A DNA stretch of 64,000 nucleotides, taken from Pseudomonas sp. P8_241 (GTDB taxonomy: Bacteria; Pseudomonadota; Gammaproteobacteria; Pseudomonadales; Pseudomonadaceae). This document shows, piece by piece, positions 18,181-27,639 of this stretch (within the stretch, counting starts at the first letter, position 1; each line of letters opens with the position of its first letter). Where the stretch lies: assembly GCF_034008315.1 (NCBI RefSeq), contig NZ_CP125377.1:3174001-3238000 (forward strand), given 5' to 3'. The notes beneath the pieces are model-generated. The model saw nothing but the letters and a program-made list of their open reading frames with translations. It was not told where the DNA came from and searched no databases. Made by a program: the position numbers and the translations under genes.

Positions 18181-18447
18181 TCAGCCTTGGTTCTCGCAGG
18201 CGTCGGAAAGCTTGCGGTAGGAAATTTCCGCAGGTCTGCCGTTTTCATCGAGATACTTCATGTCGGCCTTTACCACTTTGCACTCCAGGGTAGAGGGCTC
18301 TGTCAGCGAGATAACCTTGCTGACGTGCAATGGCATGCCGTAGTGATAGGGCACGGCTTGTGAGGTTGAGGTGTCGTCAGCCTGAGCCAGGCCGGCAAAC
18401 GCGGTGCAAGTGAACGCAAAGGCCAGCAGCAATGAGTGCGTGTTCAT
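18181..18447 (-). CDS. DUF2790 small secreted protein
   Basis: An 88-residue protein with a Sec signal (LLLAFAFTCTAFAGLAQA) and a mature part with the DUF2790 motif YHYGMPLHVSKVISLTEPS, then ECKVVKADMKYLDENGRPAEISYRKLSDAC. Several paralogues occur per Pseudomonas genome; some respond to copper or stress, but the function is unclear. The ATG has CGGAGA at eight bases. Confidence 0.85.
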   Translation of the reverse strand: MNTHSLLLAFAFTCTAFAGLAQADDTSTSQAVPYHYGMPLHVSKVISLTEPSTLECKVVKADMKYLDENGRPAEISYRKLSDACENQG

Positions 18448-18638
18448 GAACGATCTCCGGTGCGGTCGGAAATACAGTTCGACGTGTAGTCGAACCTGCC
18501 GCACTGGGCGTCAGAGAAAACTGAAGGCGTGCGGTCCAGTGAAGTGTTGGACCGCAAAGTTAAGAAATGGTTAACCCGCCTGAACGCCGCCTGTCGGCTG
18601 GTCAGACCGCTTTCTCTGACTAGCCGGCTCTCACAGGG

Positions 18639-19583
18639 TCAACGCAAATCTATTTGATGCCGATGGGGCAAATCCGGTCCAGTCTTGCTGCACGTCAGCG
18701 CCGCTGCCTGGATCGCGAACCCAAGCATCGTGTCGATCTGATCGCAACTGAGCTGCATCATGCCTTCCACCGAATCCATCTGATGCTCGGTCAACCAGGC
18801 AATCAGCGCAGCCTGAAAGGTATCACCAGCGCCTACGGTGTCGGCAATCTTCACCGAAAGGGCGGGAGCCGACCATGACCCGTGAGCCCGGCTGAACACG
18901 GTTGCACCGTCGCCGCCACGCGTCAGGAATACCAACTGACAGCGGTGCTGCATCCAGCCTTCGATGACACCCGCCGGGTCCTGTCCGGGGTACAAAAAAT
19001 CCAGGTCCTCGTCACTGACTTTGATCAGGTCGGCCAACTCCACCAGCGTCGCAATGCGCGAGCGCCATAACTCGATGTTCGGCTCAGGGTTGAGTCGAAC
19101 GTTCGGGTCGAGGCTGATCAGGCGTTTACCGCTTTCCCGACGCACCAGCGTCAGCAATGTGTCGGCAATGGGCTGGACTACCAGGGAAAATGACCCGATG
19201 TGCAGTCCTCTCACCTCAGGCCCCAGCGTCGGCAGATGTTGTAGTTGCAACTGTCGATCCGCGCAGCCTTCGCCCCGGAAACTGTAGTGCGGCGAACCGT
19301 TGGCCCCAACCGCAACCATGGCCAGGGTGCTCGGCACATCGAAGTCGATCAAATAGTCGGTGCGTACACCCTCATCTTGCAATACTTGCAGCAAGCGACG
19401 CCCGAGATAGTCGGTCGACAATCCGGCAAGTAACGCGGCATCCACGCCCAAACGTCGCAAGCCCACCGCCACATTGAATGGCGATCCGCCGGCAATGGCC
19501 TTGAAATTCACTGTTGAAGCCAGGTCGCCGGGGTCGTTTTCACTGAAGAAATCGAACAGCGCTTCGCCACACACCAGATACAT
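18639..19583 (-). CDS. PfkB-family carbohydrate kinase (fructokinase-like)
   Basis: The 314-residue protein has the PfkB signatures GGSPFNVAVGLRRLG near residue 31 and DTVGAGDTFQAALIAW near 235, which holds the catalytic Asp. The beginning MYLVCGEALFDFF and LISLDPNVRLN resemble Pseudomonas fructokinases such as MtlZ. It would phosphorylate a sugar, probably fructose, in the cytoplasm. No mannitol or other sugar transport genes are near, so the substrate is an inference. The ATG chosen gives the normal family N-terminus; upstream starts (ATG at 19622, TTG at 19634) add residues without a better ribosome site. Confidence 0.82.
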   Translation of the reverse strand: MYLVCGEALFDFFSENDPGDLASTVNFKAIAGGSPFNVAVGLRRLGVDAALLAGLSTDYLGRRLLQVLQDEGVRTDYLIDFDVPSTLAMVAVGANGSPHYSFRGEGCADRQLQLQHLPTLGPEVRGLHIGSFSLVVQPIADTLLTLVRRESGKRLISLDPNVRLNPEPNIELWRSRIATLVELADLIKVSDEDLDFLYPGQDPAGVIEGWMQHRCQLVFLTRGGDGATVFSRAHGSWSAPALSVKIADTVGAGDTFQAALIAWLTEHQMDSVEGMMQLSCDQIDTMLGFAIQAAALTCSKTGPDLPHRHQIDLR

Positions 19584-19746
19584 AATTGCTCGCTCTTCAA
19601 AGGGTCGCGACAGGTTGCTCATAGCGTATCGCAAAATGAATCGGCCACTCTGGCTGTCCAGATCCTGACGAGGCGCTTCCTTTACTGTTATCGCGGTTGA
19701 TCATGCCGCTTTCATGTCAGGTAGACCAGCCAGGTTTTTTACCTGT

Positions 19747-20610
19747 TCAGTCATCATCTCGAGCGGCCTTGATGCGGGTGGCATCCGCGCAATGGCGAAC
19801 GATGTCTGACTCGTCGAAAAAGTCTGTATTGATGATGCTGCAGCGCGACGTTACGTCTTGTGTGCGACTAAACCAGTTATCGATAACGCTCGGGATGCGA
19901 ACCGGACCAATCACGGAATAGCTGGTCACCGAAAGTGACCATAGAAAAGGTGTTCGATAGGGTGCTTCCTCTACCGTTTTAGCGACGAGCCGCCGAACCT
20001 CGGCAACACTGCTGAAGGAGCTTTTGTGCCACTTGTGCGGAATGGGTGGCCAGAAGTAATCAATGTCCATTTCCGGTTGGACGAGTGCGGCCATGATAAT
20101 TCGGCGAAGGGTACTTGATCGTTTGATTTCTCCAAGTGTTTTTGCGGCATCGGACCGGCGCAGGACACGAGGTCCAAGTCGGTGTACCAACAGTTCACTG
20201 AGTGCCTTGTAGTCGAAATCTTTAGCGCCATCGCCTAACTGATGAAAATCCAGCACGATGAATTCATCCGGGTTTCGAGCCAGAAACATGATGACTGCGT
20301 CGATCAGTTCATTGAGCTCGCGAGGGGACCGAAAACCGTTGTGATGAAAGTAAAAGGGCTGCTTACGGTTTGCTGCATATCCCAGTCGAATGTCGAAGGC
20401 ACGCGCACCATTGACCAGCTGCCAGGAGAAAGAGTCGTTTTGACAGTTCGTCCAAATGCCGACTGCCGCATCATGATTGGGGGCTTTTTTATCCATCCCG
20501 GCGTTATGGGCGCCGGGCCAGACGATGTCTATGAGTTTTAGATTGTCAATGCCCGGAACGCTGCTCATCCATGCACTGTTGTCGAACTGCCTGATTTCAT
20601 TGTCTGCCAT
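19747..20610 (-). CDS. PI-PLC X-domain protein
   Basis: The 287-residue protein has the catalytic pattern of bacterial phosphatidylinositol-specific phospholipase C: WPGAHNAGMD with His35, FDIRLG with Asp73, FYFHHNGF with His89/His90, and NPDEFIVLDFHQ. There is no signal peptide, although most PI-PLCs are secreted, so it acts inside the cell or leaves by another route. AAGG lies near the ATG. It sits alone between the sugar kinase and a glycosyltransferase gene. The substrate is unknown. Confidence 0.78.
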   Translation of the reverse strand: MADNEIRQFDNSAWMSSVPGIDNLKLIDIVWPGAHNAGMDKKAPNHDAAVGIWTNCQNDSFSWQLVNGARAFDIRLGYAANRKQPFYFHHNGFRSPRELNELIDAVIMFLARNPDEFIVLDFHQLGDGAKDFDYKALSELLVHRLGPRVLRRSDAAKTLGEIKRSSTLRRIIMAALVQPEMDIDYFWPPIPHKWHKSSFSSVAEVRRLVAKTVEEAPYRTPFLWSLSVTSYSVIGPVRIPSVIDNWFSRTQDVTSRCSIINTDFFDESDIVRHCADATRIKAARDDD

Positions 20611-20756
20611 CGCCTTTTCCTTCTCTTATTACCCCCTCACTCGTGAGAGGGTTGATTGAAGTGGGCGAGGTTATTCGGACAGATTCGGCGAGAGGCGGTA
20701 GTTATATATCGCGTGTCTGGGCACTGCCTGTGTTAACGGCATAGCCTGCGGCGAAC

Positions 20757-22052
20757 TCAGGTTTGATGGCGGTTTTTCGCTTCAATCCACTGCGCCATGT
20801 ACTGGGTACTTTTGTGATGATGGTGACGCAACATGCTACCGGTAAAGTTGTTTCGTCTGAGTTGCGGCAGGTGTTGTTGGCAGTCAACCAGCCTTTCGAT
20901 CAATGCCGGGCCGTGGGCGGCTTGCAGGTAACGACCGGCCAGTAGCGCCTGCCCCTGTGTCTGAGCGCTGAGCCATTGCGATTTGTCGGTATAAAGCTGT
21001 ACGGCGCGGTCGGCGAACTCCCTGGCTGTAAGAGCGATGGCACCTGGCCATGGCTCTTGAGCATGCATCGCTTCAGCACCGATCGGGGTCGTGACATTCG
21101 GCGTACCGCACAGCATCGCATCGACGATCTTGCCTTTGATGCCGGCACCAAAACGCAAGGGCGCCAGGCAAATCCGCGCGGCGGACATGACTTGCAGCGC
21201 GTCTTCTGCCCAGTTCATGACATGGAAGCCTTGGGCCGGGTTATGCAACGCCGTCGCCTTTGGTGGTGTGTAGGCGCCGTAGATATGTAATTGGGCCCCC
21301 GCAATTTGCTCCCGGATCATTGGCCATATCGTGGTTTTCAGCCAGAGCACGGCATCCCAGTTAGGGGCATGGCGGAAATTGCCAATATGCAGAAAGTGCG
21401 CCCGATCTTCGAACGTTGCAGGTGGCACTGTCGGCAAGTCCACCATCAAGGGGTTCCAGTGCAACAACTCGCGCGGCACCTTGAAGTGTTCTACCAGCAG
21501 TTCGATTTCCACTTCAGAGATCATCAGGTTCAAGTCGCAACGATAGATCGCCGCGATTTCCCGTTTGGCCACGTCGGTATCGGCCATCAACTGAAACTCT
21601 TCGCGTAACGCGGGTGCAAAAAGGTCCGTGAAGTCGTTTACGTCGTCGCTGGCCTTCAGCCGCTCCTTGAGCCGGTGATGCCGAGCGTCGCGCAGGCATT
21701 GCAGGTCCGACGTTTCAAGCACCCGCAACGCATCCGGGCAGTGTTTTTCTACACGCCAGCCGAACTGTTCTTCCATCATGAAACGATCGAACAGAACAAT
21801 ATCCGGGGCCAGTTCAGCGACAAACGTATCGAAGCTGCTGCTATTGAGCTCGATGGGAACCTGGCGAATGCCCACAGCGGACAGATCGGCCGGGTGTTCA
21901 CCGTCGCCAGCCGGACTACTGAACGTGATGTCCCAACCCTGGCGCAGGAAAATGTCGAGGATTTGCATCATGTGCCCACCGGCGGCCGAGGAGCGAGGCT
22001 CGGGCCAGACGTAACCAATGACCAGGACTTTGGTAGGGTGGGGTTGACTCAT
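20757..22052 (-). CDS. Glycosyltransferase (GT4-like)
   Basis: The 431-residue GT-B protein has a Rossmann start, VLVIGYVWPEPRSSAAGGHM. The donor-binding half carries FLHIGNFRHAPNWDAVLWL and then LAPLRFGAGIKGKIVDAMLCGTPNV, typical of family 4 transferases. It would transfer a sugar onto an unknown acceptor; there is no polysaccharide cluster here. The start is the ATG with AAGGAA eight bases upstream. It lies 73 bases after the response regulator on the same strand and may share its transcript, which could link it to the signalling island. Confidence 0.82.
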   Translation of the reverse strand: MSQPHPTKVLVIGYVWPEPRSSAAGGHMMQILDIFLRQGWDITFSSPAGDGEHPADLSAVGIRQVPIELNSSSFDTFVAELAPDIVLFDRFMMEEQFGWRVEKHCPDALRVLETSDLQCLRDARHHRLKERLKASDDVNDFTDLFAPALREEFQLMADTDVAKREIAAIYRCDLNLMISEVEIELLVEHFKVPRELLHWNPLMVDLPTVPPATFEDRAHFLHIGNFRHAPNWDAVLWLKTTIWPMIREQIAGAQLHIYGAYTPPKATALHNPAQGFHVMNWAEDALQVMSAARICLAPLRFGAGIKGKIVDAMLCGTPNVTTPIGAEAMHAQEPWPGAIALTAREFADRAVQLYTDKSQWLSAQTQGQALLAGRYLQAAHGPALIERLVDCQQHLPQLRRNNFTGSMLRHHHHKSTQYMAQWIEAKNRHQT

Positions 22053-22125
22053 GAAAAGGGTTCCTTGACGCGGGCACAGGGCAGGCCTGAAAAAAGGCGT
22101 CATTTAACCACATCAGGCAGGTGGG

Positions 22126-22494
22126 TCAGTCGAGGATACTTTTTACCTTGTCGCGTAACTGATCAATGGAAAACGGTTTGCCGATCACGTGCATGTCAGC
22201 GGGTACATCGATGCTCTCGGCATAACCGCTGGCGAACAAAATGGGCAGCGTGGGGCGTAGTGCCCGCGCCCGGTTAGCCAACTCGCGGCCATCCATCCCC
22301 GGCAACCCGACATCGGTCATCATAAGGTCGATGACCCGGTCTTTATCCTCGAGAGTTTCCAGCGCCTGCTCGCTGCCGTCCGCCTCAAGCACCCTGAACT
22401 CCAACTCCTCCAGTACGTCGACAATCAGCATGCGCACGATGTTGTCGTCTTCGACGACAAGGATAGTGGACGGGGAGGAGGGCATAGTGGGCAT
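22126..22494 (-). CDS. Single-domain response regulator
   Basis: A 122-residue REC domain: acidic pocket VVEDD near residue 15, phospho-acceptor Asp61 in MMTDVGLPGMDG, Ser/Ala switch FASGYAE and conserved Lys in GKPF. No output domain. Such proteins pass phosphoryl groups or bind partners. It is divergent from the large hybrid kinase at 22742 and similar in its DVGLPG and SGYAE motifs to the REC domain at the end of the kinase at 29274-30944. Confidence 0.92.
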   Translation of the reverse strand: MPTMPSSPSTILVVEDDNIVRMLIVDVLEELEFRVLEADGSEQALETLEDKDRVIDLMMTDVGLPGMDGRELANRARALRPTLPILFASGYAESIDVPADMHVIGKPFSIDQLRDKVKSILD

Positions 22495-22741
22495 TCCTGA
22501 AAAAATGGCTGGTCGGTCCGGTCGAAATCGCCGGCCTCTTGCATCAGTAAGTGGCGCATCCCGACAAGTTCCCTACGGCGTAAAAAAAGAACAGCGGTAC
22601 ATGCTCTCAAGGATAACCCGTCGCTTTGAGCGGTAGCACTGTAACGTAGGACTTTGCGCGAAAACATGTCAGAAAATTGGATCCCGAGGCCGTTTTTGGG
22701 GCAAACTCGCTGCATTCTGACAGTTCGACAAGGCCTGCCCC

Positions 22742-25700
22742 ATGACCTCCGGTTCTTCGGTTGATGAGCAACGATTTCGTAAACTCCTGAGCCGCAACAT
22801 CAGCCTGCCGTTGGGCCTGGGCGTCATCAGCGCCGTGTTCTTCGTTTCGCTGATTACCTATCTGTTAACGACGATTCAATGGGTAGAACATACCGATCGG
22901 GTGATCAATAACGCCAACGAAGCGGTCAAGCTGACCGTCGACCTGGAGACCGGCATGCGCGGTTTCCTGCTCAGCGGCGACGAGCATTTCCTCGATCCTT
23001 ACGAGACTGCCAAGCCGCGCATCAACGTTGCCCTGGATACGCTGTTCGAACTGACCGCTGACAATCCGGTGCAGACCGACCGTTTGCGCCGTTTGAAGGC
23101 GTTGCAGCAGGAATGGACGGACTACGCGCAAACCATGATCGATCTGCAGCGCGCCAGCGGCGATTATCGCAGCGCGGTCAGGTCGGGACGCGGTAAGCGG
23201 CTGACCGATGAAATTCGCAAGCAGTATGAAGACGTCATCGGCACCGAGCAGCAGTTGCGCACCGCACGCAACGAGGAAGTCCGTCGCACCACCATCATGA
23301 GCATCAGCCTTTATCTACTGTTTATCGCCGGGGTCAGTGGCTTGTTGTCCTACATCGGACGCCGGGATTTGCTCAACCTTTCGCAAAGCTACAGCACCAA
23401 CCTCGCCGCGCAAAAAGCCAGCGCCTTGCGTCTGGAGCAGCAGGCATGGCTGCGTAATGGCCAGACCGAACTGGCCGAGCAAGTGCTGGGACAACTGAGC
23501 CTGAACCTGTTGGGACGCAACATTCTGCAGTTTTGCGCGCAGTACCTTGGCATGGCCGTGGGTGCAATCTACGTGCGCGAAGAGCACGGCGACCTCAAGC
23601 GCGTTGCATGCTACGGTTTTTCCCGTGAGCAAGAGGCCCTCGACCAACAGATTGACAGCAACGAGGGCATTATCGGGCAAGTGGCGCAGCAGGCACGCCT
23701 GGTGCGTCTGGACGAGGTTCCAGGCGATTACTTCAAAGTCAGCTCGGGTCTCGGCGAAGGCTTGCCACGCAGTGTGCTGGTGGTGCCGACCAGCGACGAC
23801 GATCGGGTCAACGGCGTCATCGAACTGGGGTTCCTGCGTGCTCTGGGCGACCGTGACATCGAGTTGCTGGAGCTGATTGCCGGTAACATCGGCACGTCCA
23901 TCGAGGCCGCACGTTACCGTCAGCGCTTGCAGGAAGTGCTGGCCCAGACCCAGCAACTCAACGAAGAGTTGCAGGTACAACAGGAAGAGCTCAAGACCGC
24001 CAACGAAGAACTTGAAGAGCAGTCGCGGATTCTCAAGGAATCCCAGGCGCACCTGGAAACCCAGCAAGTGGAGCTGGAGCAAACCAACGAACAACTCGCC
24101 GAGCAGGCCGAGGTTCTGGCCGCACAACGCGACGCCATGGACCAGAAGAACACCGAACTCAATCAGGTGCAGCTCCAGCTCGAAGACCGCGCCGACGAAT
24201 TGCAGCGTTCGAGCAAGTACAAGTCCGAATTCCTCGCCAACATGTCCCACGAACTGCGCACGCCGCTAAACAGCTCGTTGATCCTGGCCAAGTTACTGGC
24301 GGAAAACCCACAGGAAAACCTCAGCGCCGAGCAGGTCAAGTTCGCCGAGTCGATCTACTCCGCGGGTAATGATCTGCTCAACCTGATCAACGACATTCTC
24401 GATATTTCCAAGGTCGAGGCTGGCAAGCTGGAGATTCGTCCGGAAAATACCAGCGTGGCGCGTCTGGTGGATGGCTTGCGCGGGATGTTCCAGCCATTGG
24501 CCACGGACAAACAGCTGGATTTCCAGATCATTTTGCAGGACGGTGCGCCGCAGATGATGTTCACCGATCGCCAACGTCTGGAGCAGGTGCTCAAGAACCT
24601 GCTGTCCAACGCGGTGAAATTTACTGAAAAAGGCAGCGTCAGCCTGACGGTCGACCGGGCGCCAAACGAGGGTATTGCGTTCAATATCCGTGATTCCGGA
24701 ATCGGCATTGCCGGGGACCAGCAAGAAAGCATTTTCGAAGCATTCCGCCAGGCCGATGGCACCACCAACCGCCGTTACGGCGGCACCGGGTTGGGCCTGT
24801 CGATCTCCCGTGACCTGGCGACTTTGCTGGGCGGTTCGATCAGCGTCAGCAGCGCACCGGGCCAGGGCAGTGTGTTTACGCTGGTGTTGCCGCAACAATA
24901 TCTGGAGCCGGGGGAAGTGCCGGTCGAGCCCATGCGACTTGCTGCGGTCGCGGCGCCGGTAAGCGTTACACCGATAGTGCTATCACCGCTGATTGCCGAG
25001 GTCGACATTCCGCGTTTTGATGATGATCGACACAAGGGGCCGTTTTCCAGCCGCTGCATTCTGGTGGTGGAAGATGAATCTAATTTCGCCCATATCCTTT
25101 ATGACCTGGCCCACGAACTGGGTTACCACTGCCTGGTAGCCCATGGTGCCGATGAGGGCTACGACCTGGCCAGGGCGTTCATTCCCGACGCCATCCTGCT
25201 GGACATGCGCCTGCCTGACCATTCCGGTTTGACCGTGCTGCAACGCTTGAAAGAACACGCGGAAACCCGGCACATCCCGGTGCATGTGATCTCGGTCGAG
25301 GACCGCGTCGAAGCCGCAATGCACATGGGCGCCATTGGCTATGCGGTCAAGCCGACCACTCGCGACGAACTCAAGGACGTGTTTGCCCGACTGGAGGCCA
25401 AGCTGACCCAGAAGGTCAAACGTGTGCTGCTGGTTGAGGACGACGATTTGCAACGCGACAGCATTGCCCGCCTGATCGGCGACGATGACATCGAAATCAC
25501 CGCCGTTGGTCTTGCACAAGAGGCGCTTGACCTCCTGCGTGCGTCGGTTTTCGATTGCATGATCATCGACCTCAAGTTACCGGACATGCTCGGCAACGAT
25601 TTGCTCAAGCGCATGTCGACCGAGGACATTTGCTCGTTTCCGCCAGTGATTGTCTATACCGGACGCAATCTCACCCGGGACGAAGAGGCCGAACTGCGCA

Positions 25701-26233
25701 AGTACTCGCGCTCGATCATCATCAAGGGCGCACGCTCACCCGAGCGTCTGCTTGATGAAGTGACACTTTTTCTGCACAAAGTCGAATCGCGGCTGTCCCA
25801 TGAGCGGCAGACGATGCTCAAGGTCGCACGCAGTCGCGACAAAGTGTTCGAAGGGCGCAAGGTACTGCTGGTCGATGACGATGTGCGCAATATCTTTGCC
25901 CTGACCAGTGCGCTGGAGCACAAGGGGGCGGTGGTGGTGATTGGTCGAAACGGGCGCGAAGCGATCGATAAATTGAATGAAGTCGAAGACATCGATCTGG
26001 TGTTGATGGACGTGATGATGCCGGAGATGGATGGCTTCGAGGCCACTCTCGAGATCCGCAAGGATCCGCGCTGGCGCAAGCTGCCGATCATTGCCGTGAC
26101 GGCCAAGGCGATGAAGGATGATCAGGAGCGCTGCCTGCAGGCCGGCGCCAACGATTACCTGGCCAAGCCCATCGACCTGGATCGGCTGTTTTCCTTGATA
26201 CGCGTGTGGTTACCGAAAATGGAACGAATCTAA
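22742..26233 (+). CDS. Hybrid sensor kinase: CHASE3-GAF-HisKA-HATPase-3xREC
   Basis: The 1163-residue protein has a membrane helix near 20-42 and a CHASE3 sensor near 45-175 (ETGMRGFLLSGDEHFLDPYE). A second helix near 183-205, a GAF domain near 240-395 and a long coiled coil near 395-490 follow. The kinase core has His503 in SHELRTPLN and a HATPase domain to about 720. Three receiver domains follow with Asp821, Asp943 and Asp1090. The gene starts a tight rightward run: the next start (GTG) directly abuts its TAA stop. Triple-receiver kinases of this kind can feed several partners. The ligand is unknown. It could start a phosphorelay to the stand-alone receivers nearby. Confidence 0.92.
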   Translation: MTSGSSVDEQRFRKLLSRNISLPLGLGVISAVFFVSLITYLLTTIQWVEHTDRVINNANEAVKLTVDLETGMRGFLLSGDEHFLDPYETAKPRINVALDTLFELTADNPVQTDRLRRLKALQQEWTDYAQTMIDLQRASGDYRSAVRSGRGKRLTDEIRKQYEDVIGTEQQLRTARNEEVRRTTIMSISLYLLFIAGVSGLLSYIGRRDLLNLSQSYSTNLAAQKASALRLEQQAWLRNGQTELAEQVLGQLSLNLLGRNILQFCAQYLGMAVGAIYVREEHGDLKRVACYGFSREQEALDQQIDSNEGIIGQVAQQARLVRLDEVPGDYFKVSSGLGEGLPRSVLVVPTSDDDRVNGVIELGFLRALGDRDIELLELIAGNIGTSIEAARYRQRLQEVLAQTQQLNEELQVQQEELKTANEELEEQSRILKESQAHLETQQVELEQTNEQLAEQAEVLAAQRDAMDQKNTELNQVQLQLEDRADELQRSSKYKSEFLANMSHELRTPLNSSLILAKLLAENPQENLSAEQVKFAESIYSAGNDLLNLINDILDISKVEAGKLEIRPENTSVARLVDGLRGMFQPLATDKQLDFQIILQDGAPQMMFTDRQRLEQVLKNLLSNAVKFTEKGSVSLTVDRAPNEGIAFNIRDSGIGIAGDQQESIFEAFRQADGTTNRRYGGTGLGLSISRDLATLLGGSISVSSAPGQGSVFTLVLPQQYLEPGEVPVEPMRLAAVAAPVSVTPIVLSPLIAEVDIPRFDDDRHKGPFSSRCILVVEDESNFAHILYDLAHELGYHCLVAHGADEGYDLARAFIPDAILLDMRLPDHSGLTVLQRLKEHAETRHIPVHVISVEDRVEAAMHMGAIGYAVKPTTRDELKDVFARLEAKLTQKVKRVLLVEDDDLQRDSIARLIGDDDIEITAVGLAQEALDLLRASVFDCMIIDLKLPDMLGNDLLKRMSTEDICSFPPVIVYTGRNLTRDEEAELRKYSRSIIIKGARSPERLLDEVTLFLHKVESRLSHERQTMLKVARSRDKVFEGRKVLLVDDDVRNIFALTSALEHKGAVVVIGRNGREAIDKLNEVEDIDLVLMDVMMPEMDGFEATLEIRKDPRWRKLPIIAVTAKAMKDDQERCLQAGANDYLAKPIDLDRLFSLIRVWLPKMERI

Positions 26234-27049
26234 GTGCAGAGAAATAGCGAAATCGAATTGCGGTTGTTGATCGAGGCAATCTACCTCAAATACAGCTATG
26301 ACTTTCGTGATTACTCCGGCGCGTCGATCAAGCGCCGGGTCACTCATGCGTTGAGCCAGTTCGAGTGCAACACCATCTCGGCGTTGCAGGAAAAAGTCCT
26401 GCACGACCCCACAGCCTTCATGCAGTTACTGCAATTGCTGACGATCCCGGTTAGCGAAATGTTCCGAGACCCATCGCACTTCCTGGCGATCCGCAAGGAA
26501 GTGGTGCCGCTGCTGCGCACCTATCCCTCGATCAAGGTCTGGATCGCCGGTTGCAGTACGGGAGAAGAGGTCTATTCGATGGCGATCCTCCTGCGTGAAG
26601 AGGGGTTGCTGGACCGCACCATCATCTATGCCACCGACATCAATCCGCGCTCACTGGAAAAAGCCAAGCAAGGGATTTTCTCCATGGAGAACGTCCGTGC
26701 CTACACTGCTAACTATCAGCAGGCCGGTGGCCAGCATTCGTTTGCCGACTACTACACCGCCGCGTACGGGTACGCGATTTTCGACAAGTCATTGTGTGAG
26801 AATGTGACTTTCGCCGATCACAGCCTGGCAACCGACAGCGTATTTTCAGAAACACAATTAATATCGTGTCGTAATGTATTGATTTATTTTAATAAAAAGC
26901 TTCAGGACCGGGCATTCGGCTTGTTCCATGAATCCCTTTGCCATCGCGGATTCCTGGTGTTGGGAAGCAAGGAAACTCCGGATTTTTCGGCCTTCGGCGA
27001 TCAGTTCGAGCCCTTGGTCAAACAGGAACGGATCTACCGTAAATCATGA
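26234..27049 (+). CDS. CheR-type protein methyltransferase
   Basis: The 271-residue protein has the CheR N-terminal helical part (YSGASIKRRVTHAL), the SAM-binding motif VWIAGCSTGEEVYSMAILL near residue 100, ATDINPRSLEKAKQGIFS and SCRNVLIYFNKKLQ. CheR methylates glutamates on chemoreceptors. It begins with GTG directly after the hybrid kinase stop and overlaps the CheB start by four bases. No CheA, CheW or receptor is in the cluster. The stretch encoding the conserved SCRNVLIYF region (26845-26900) is locally AT-rich. The likely target is another protein of this island or a receptor elsewhere. Confidence 0.9.
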   Translation: MQRNSEIELRLLIEAIYLKYSYDFRDYSGASIKRRVTHALSQFECNTISALQEKVLHDPTAFMQLLQLLTIPVSEMFRDPSHFLAIRKEVVPLLRTYPSIKVWIAGCSTGEEVYSMAILLREEGLLDRTIIYATDINPRSLEKAKQGIFSMENVRAYTANYQQAGGQHSFADYYTAAYGYAIFDKSLCENVTFADHSLATDSVFSETQLISCRNVLIYFNKKLQDRAFGLFHESLCHRGFLVLGSKETPDFSAFGDQFEPLVKQERIYRKS

Positions 27050-27639
27050 ACAGCGCATCAGGGCTACCTGCTATCGAAGCCATCGTGATCGGCGCCTCCG
27101 CCGGGGGCGTCGAAGCGCTGCTGAGCATTCTCGGCCCGCTTCGCGAAGGCTTCACTTTGCCGATCATCGTGGTTCTGCACTTGCCCGATGAGCGCCGCAG
27201 CCAATTGGCCGAAGTGTTCGCCAGGAGGGTCGCCTTGCCGGTGTTGGAGGCGTGCGACAAAACGCCGGTCGACGCCGGCACCTTGTATTTCGCAGCGCCC
27301 GGTTATCACTTGTCGGTGGAGCAGGATCGCAGTTTTTCCCTGAGCCTGGAGCCCCGGCTGCATCACTCGCGCCCGGCCATCGATTACCTGTTCGAGTCGG
27401 CTGCCGATGTCTACGGTGTGCACCTGGCTGCCGTGCTGCTGACCGGCGCCAACCGCGACGGCGCGAGCGGGCTGGCGCACGTCAAACAGCATGGAGGGCT
27501 GACCATTGTGCAAGACCCTCAAGAGGCGCATGTCGCCACCATGCCGCTGGCGGCGCTGGATATGCATCAGCCGGACCACATTCTCCCTATACGCGGCATC
27601 GGCCGTCTGCTTGTCGAGCTGGAACAAATCGCATGCTAA
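27046..27639 (+). CDS. CheB-type methylesterase without receiver domain
   Basis: The 197-residue protein is only the CheB catalytic domain. The triad is visible: Ser18 in GASAGG, His45 in VVLHLPDE and Asp138 in LTGANRDGASG. Classical CheB has an N-terminal receiver that controls it; here none is fused, though stand-alone receivers are encoded next to it. It overlaps both neighbours (four bases with CheR, seven with the next kinase), so the three are translationally coupled. The enzyme would remove methyl groups or deamidate glutamines on its target. Confidence 0.92.
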   Translation: MNSASGLPAIEAIVIGASAGGVEALLSILGPLREGFTLPIIVVLHLPDERRSQLAEVFARRVALPVLEACDKTPVDAGTLYFAAPGYHLSVEQDRSFSLSLEPRLHHSRPAIDYLFESAADVYGVHLAAVLLTGANRDGASGLAHVKQHGGLTIVQDPQEAHVATMPLAALDMHQPDHILPIRGIGRLLVELEQIAC

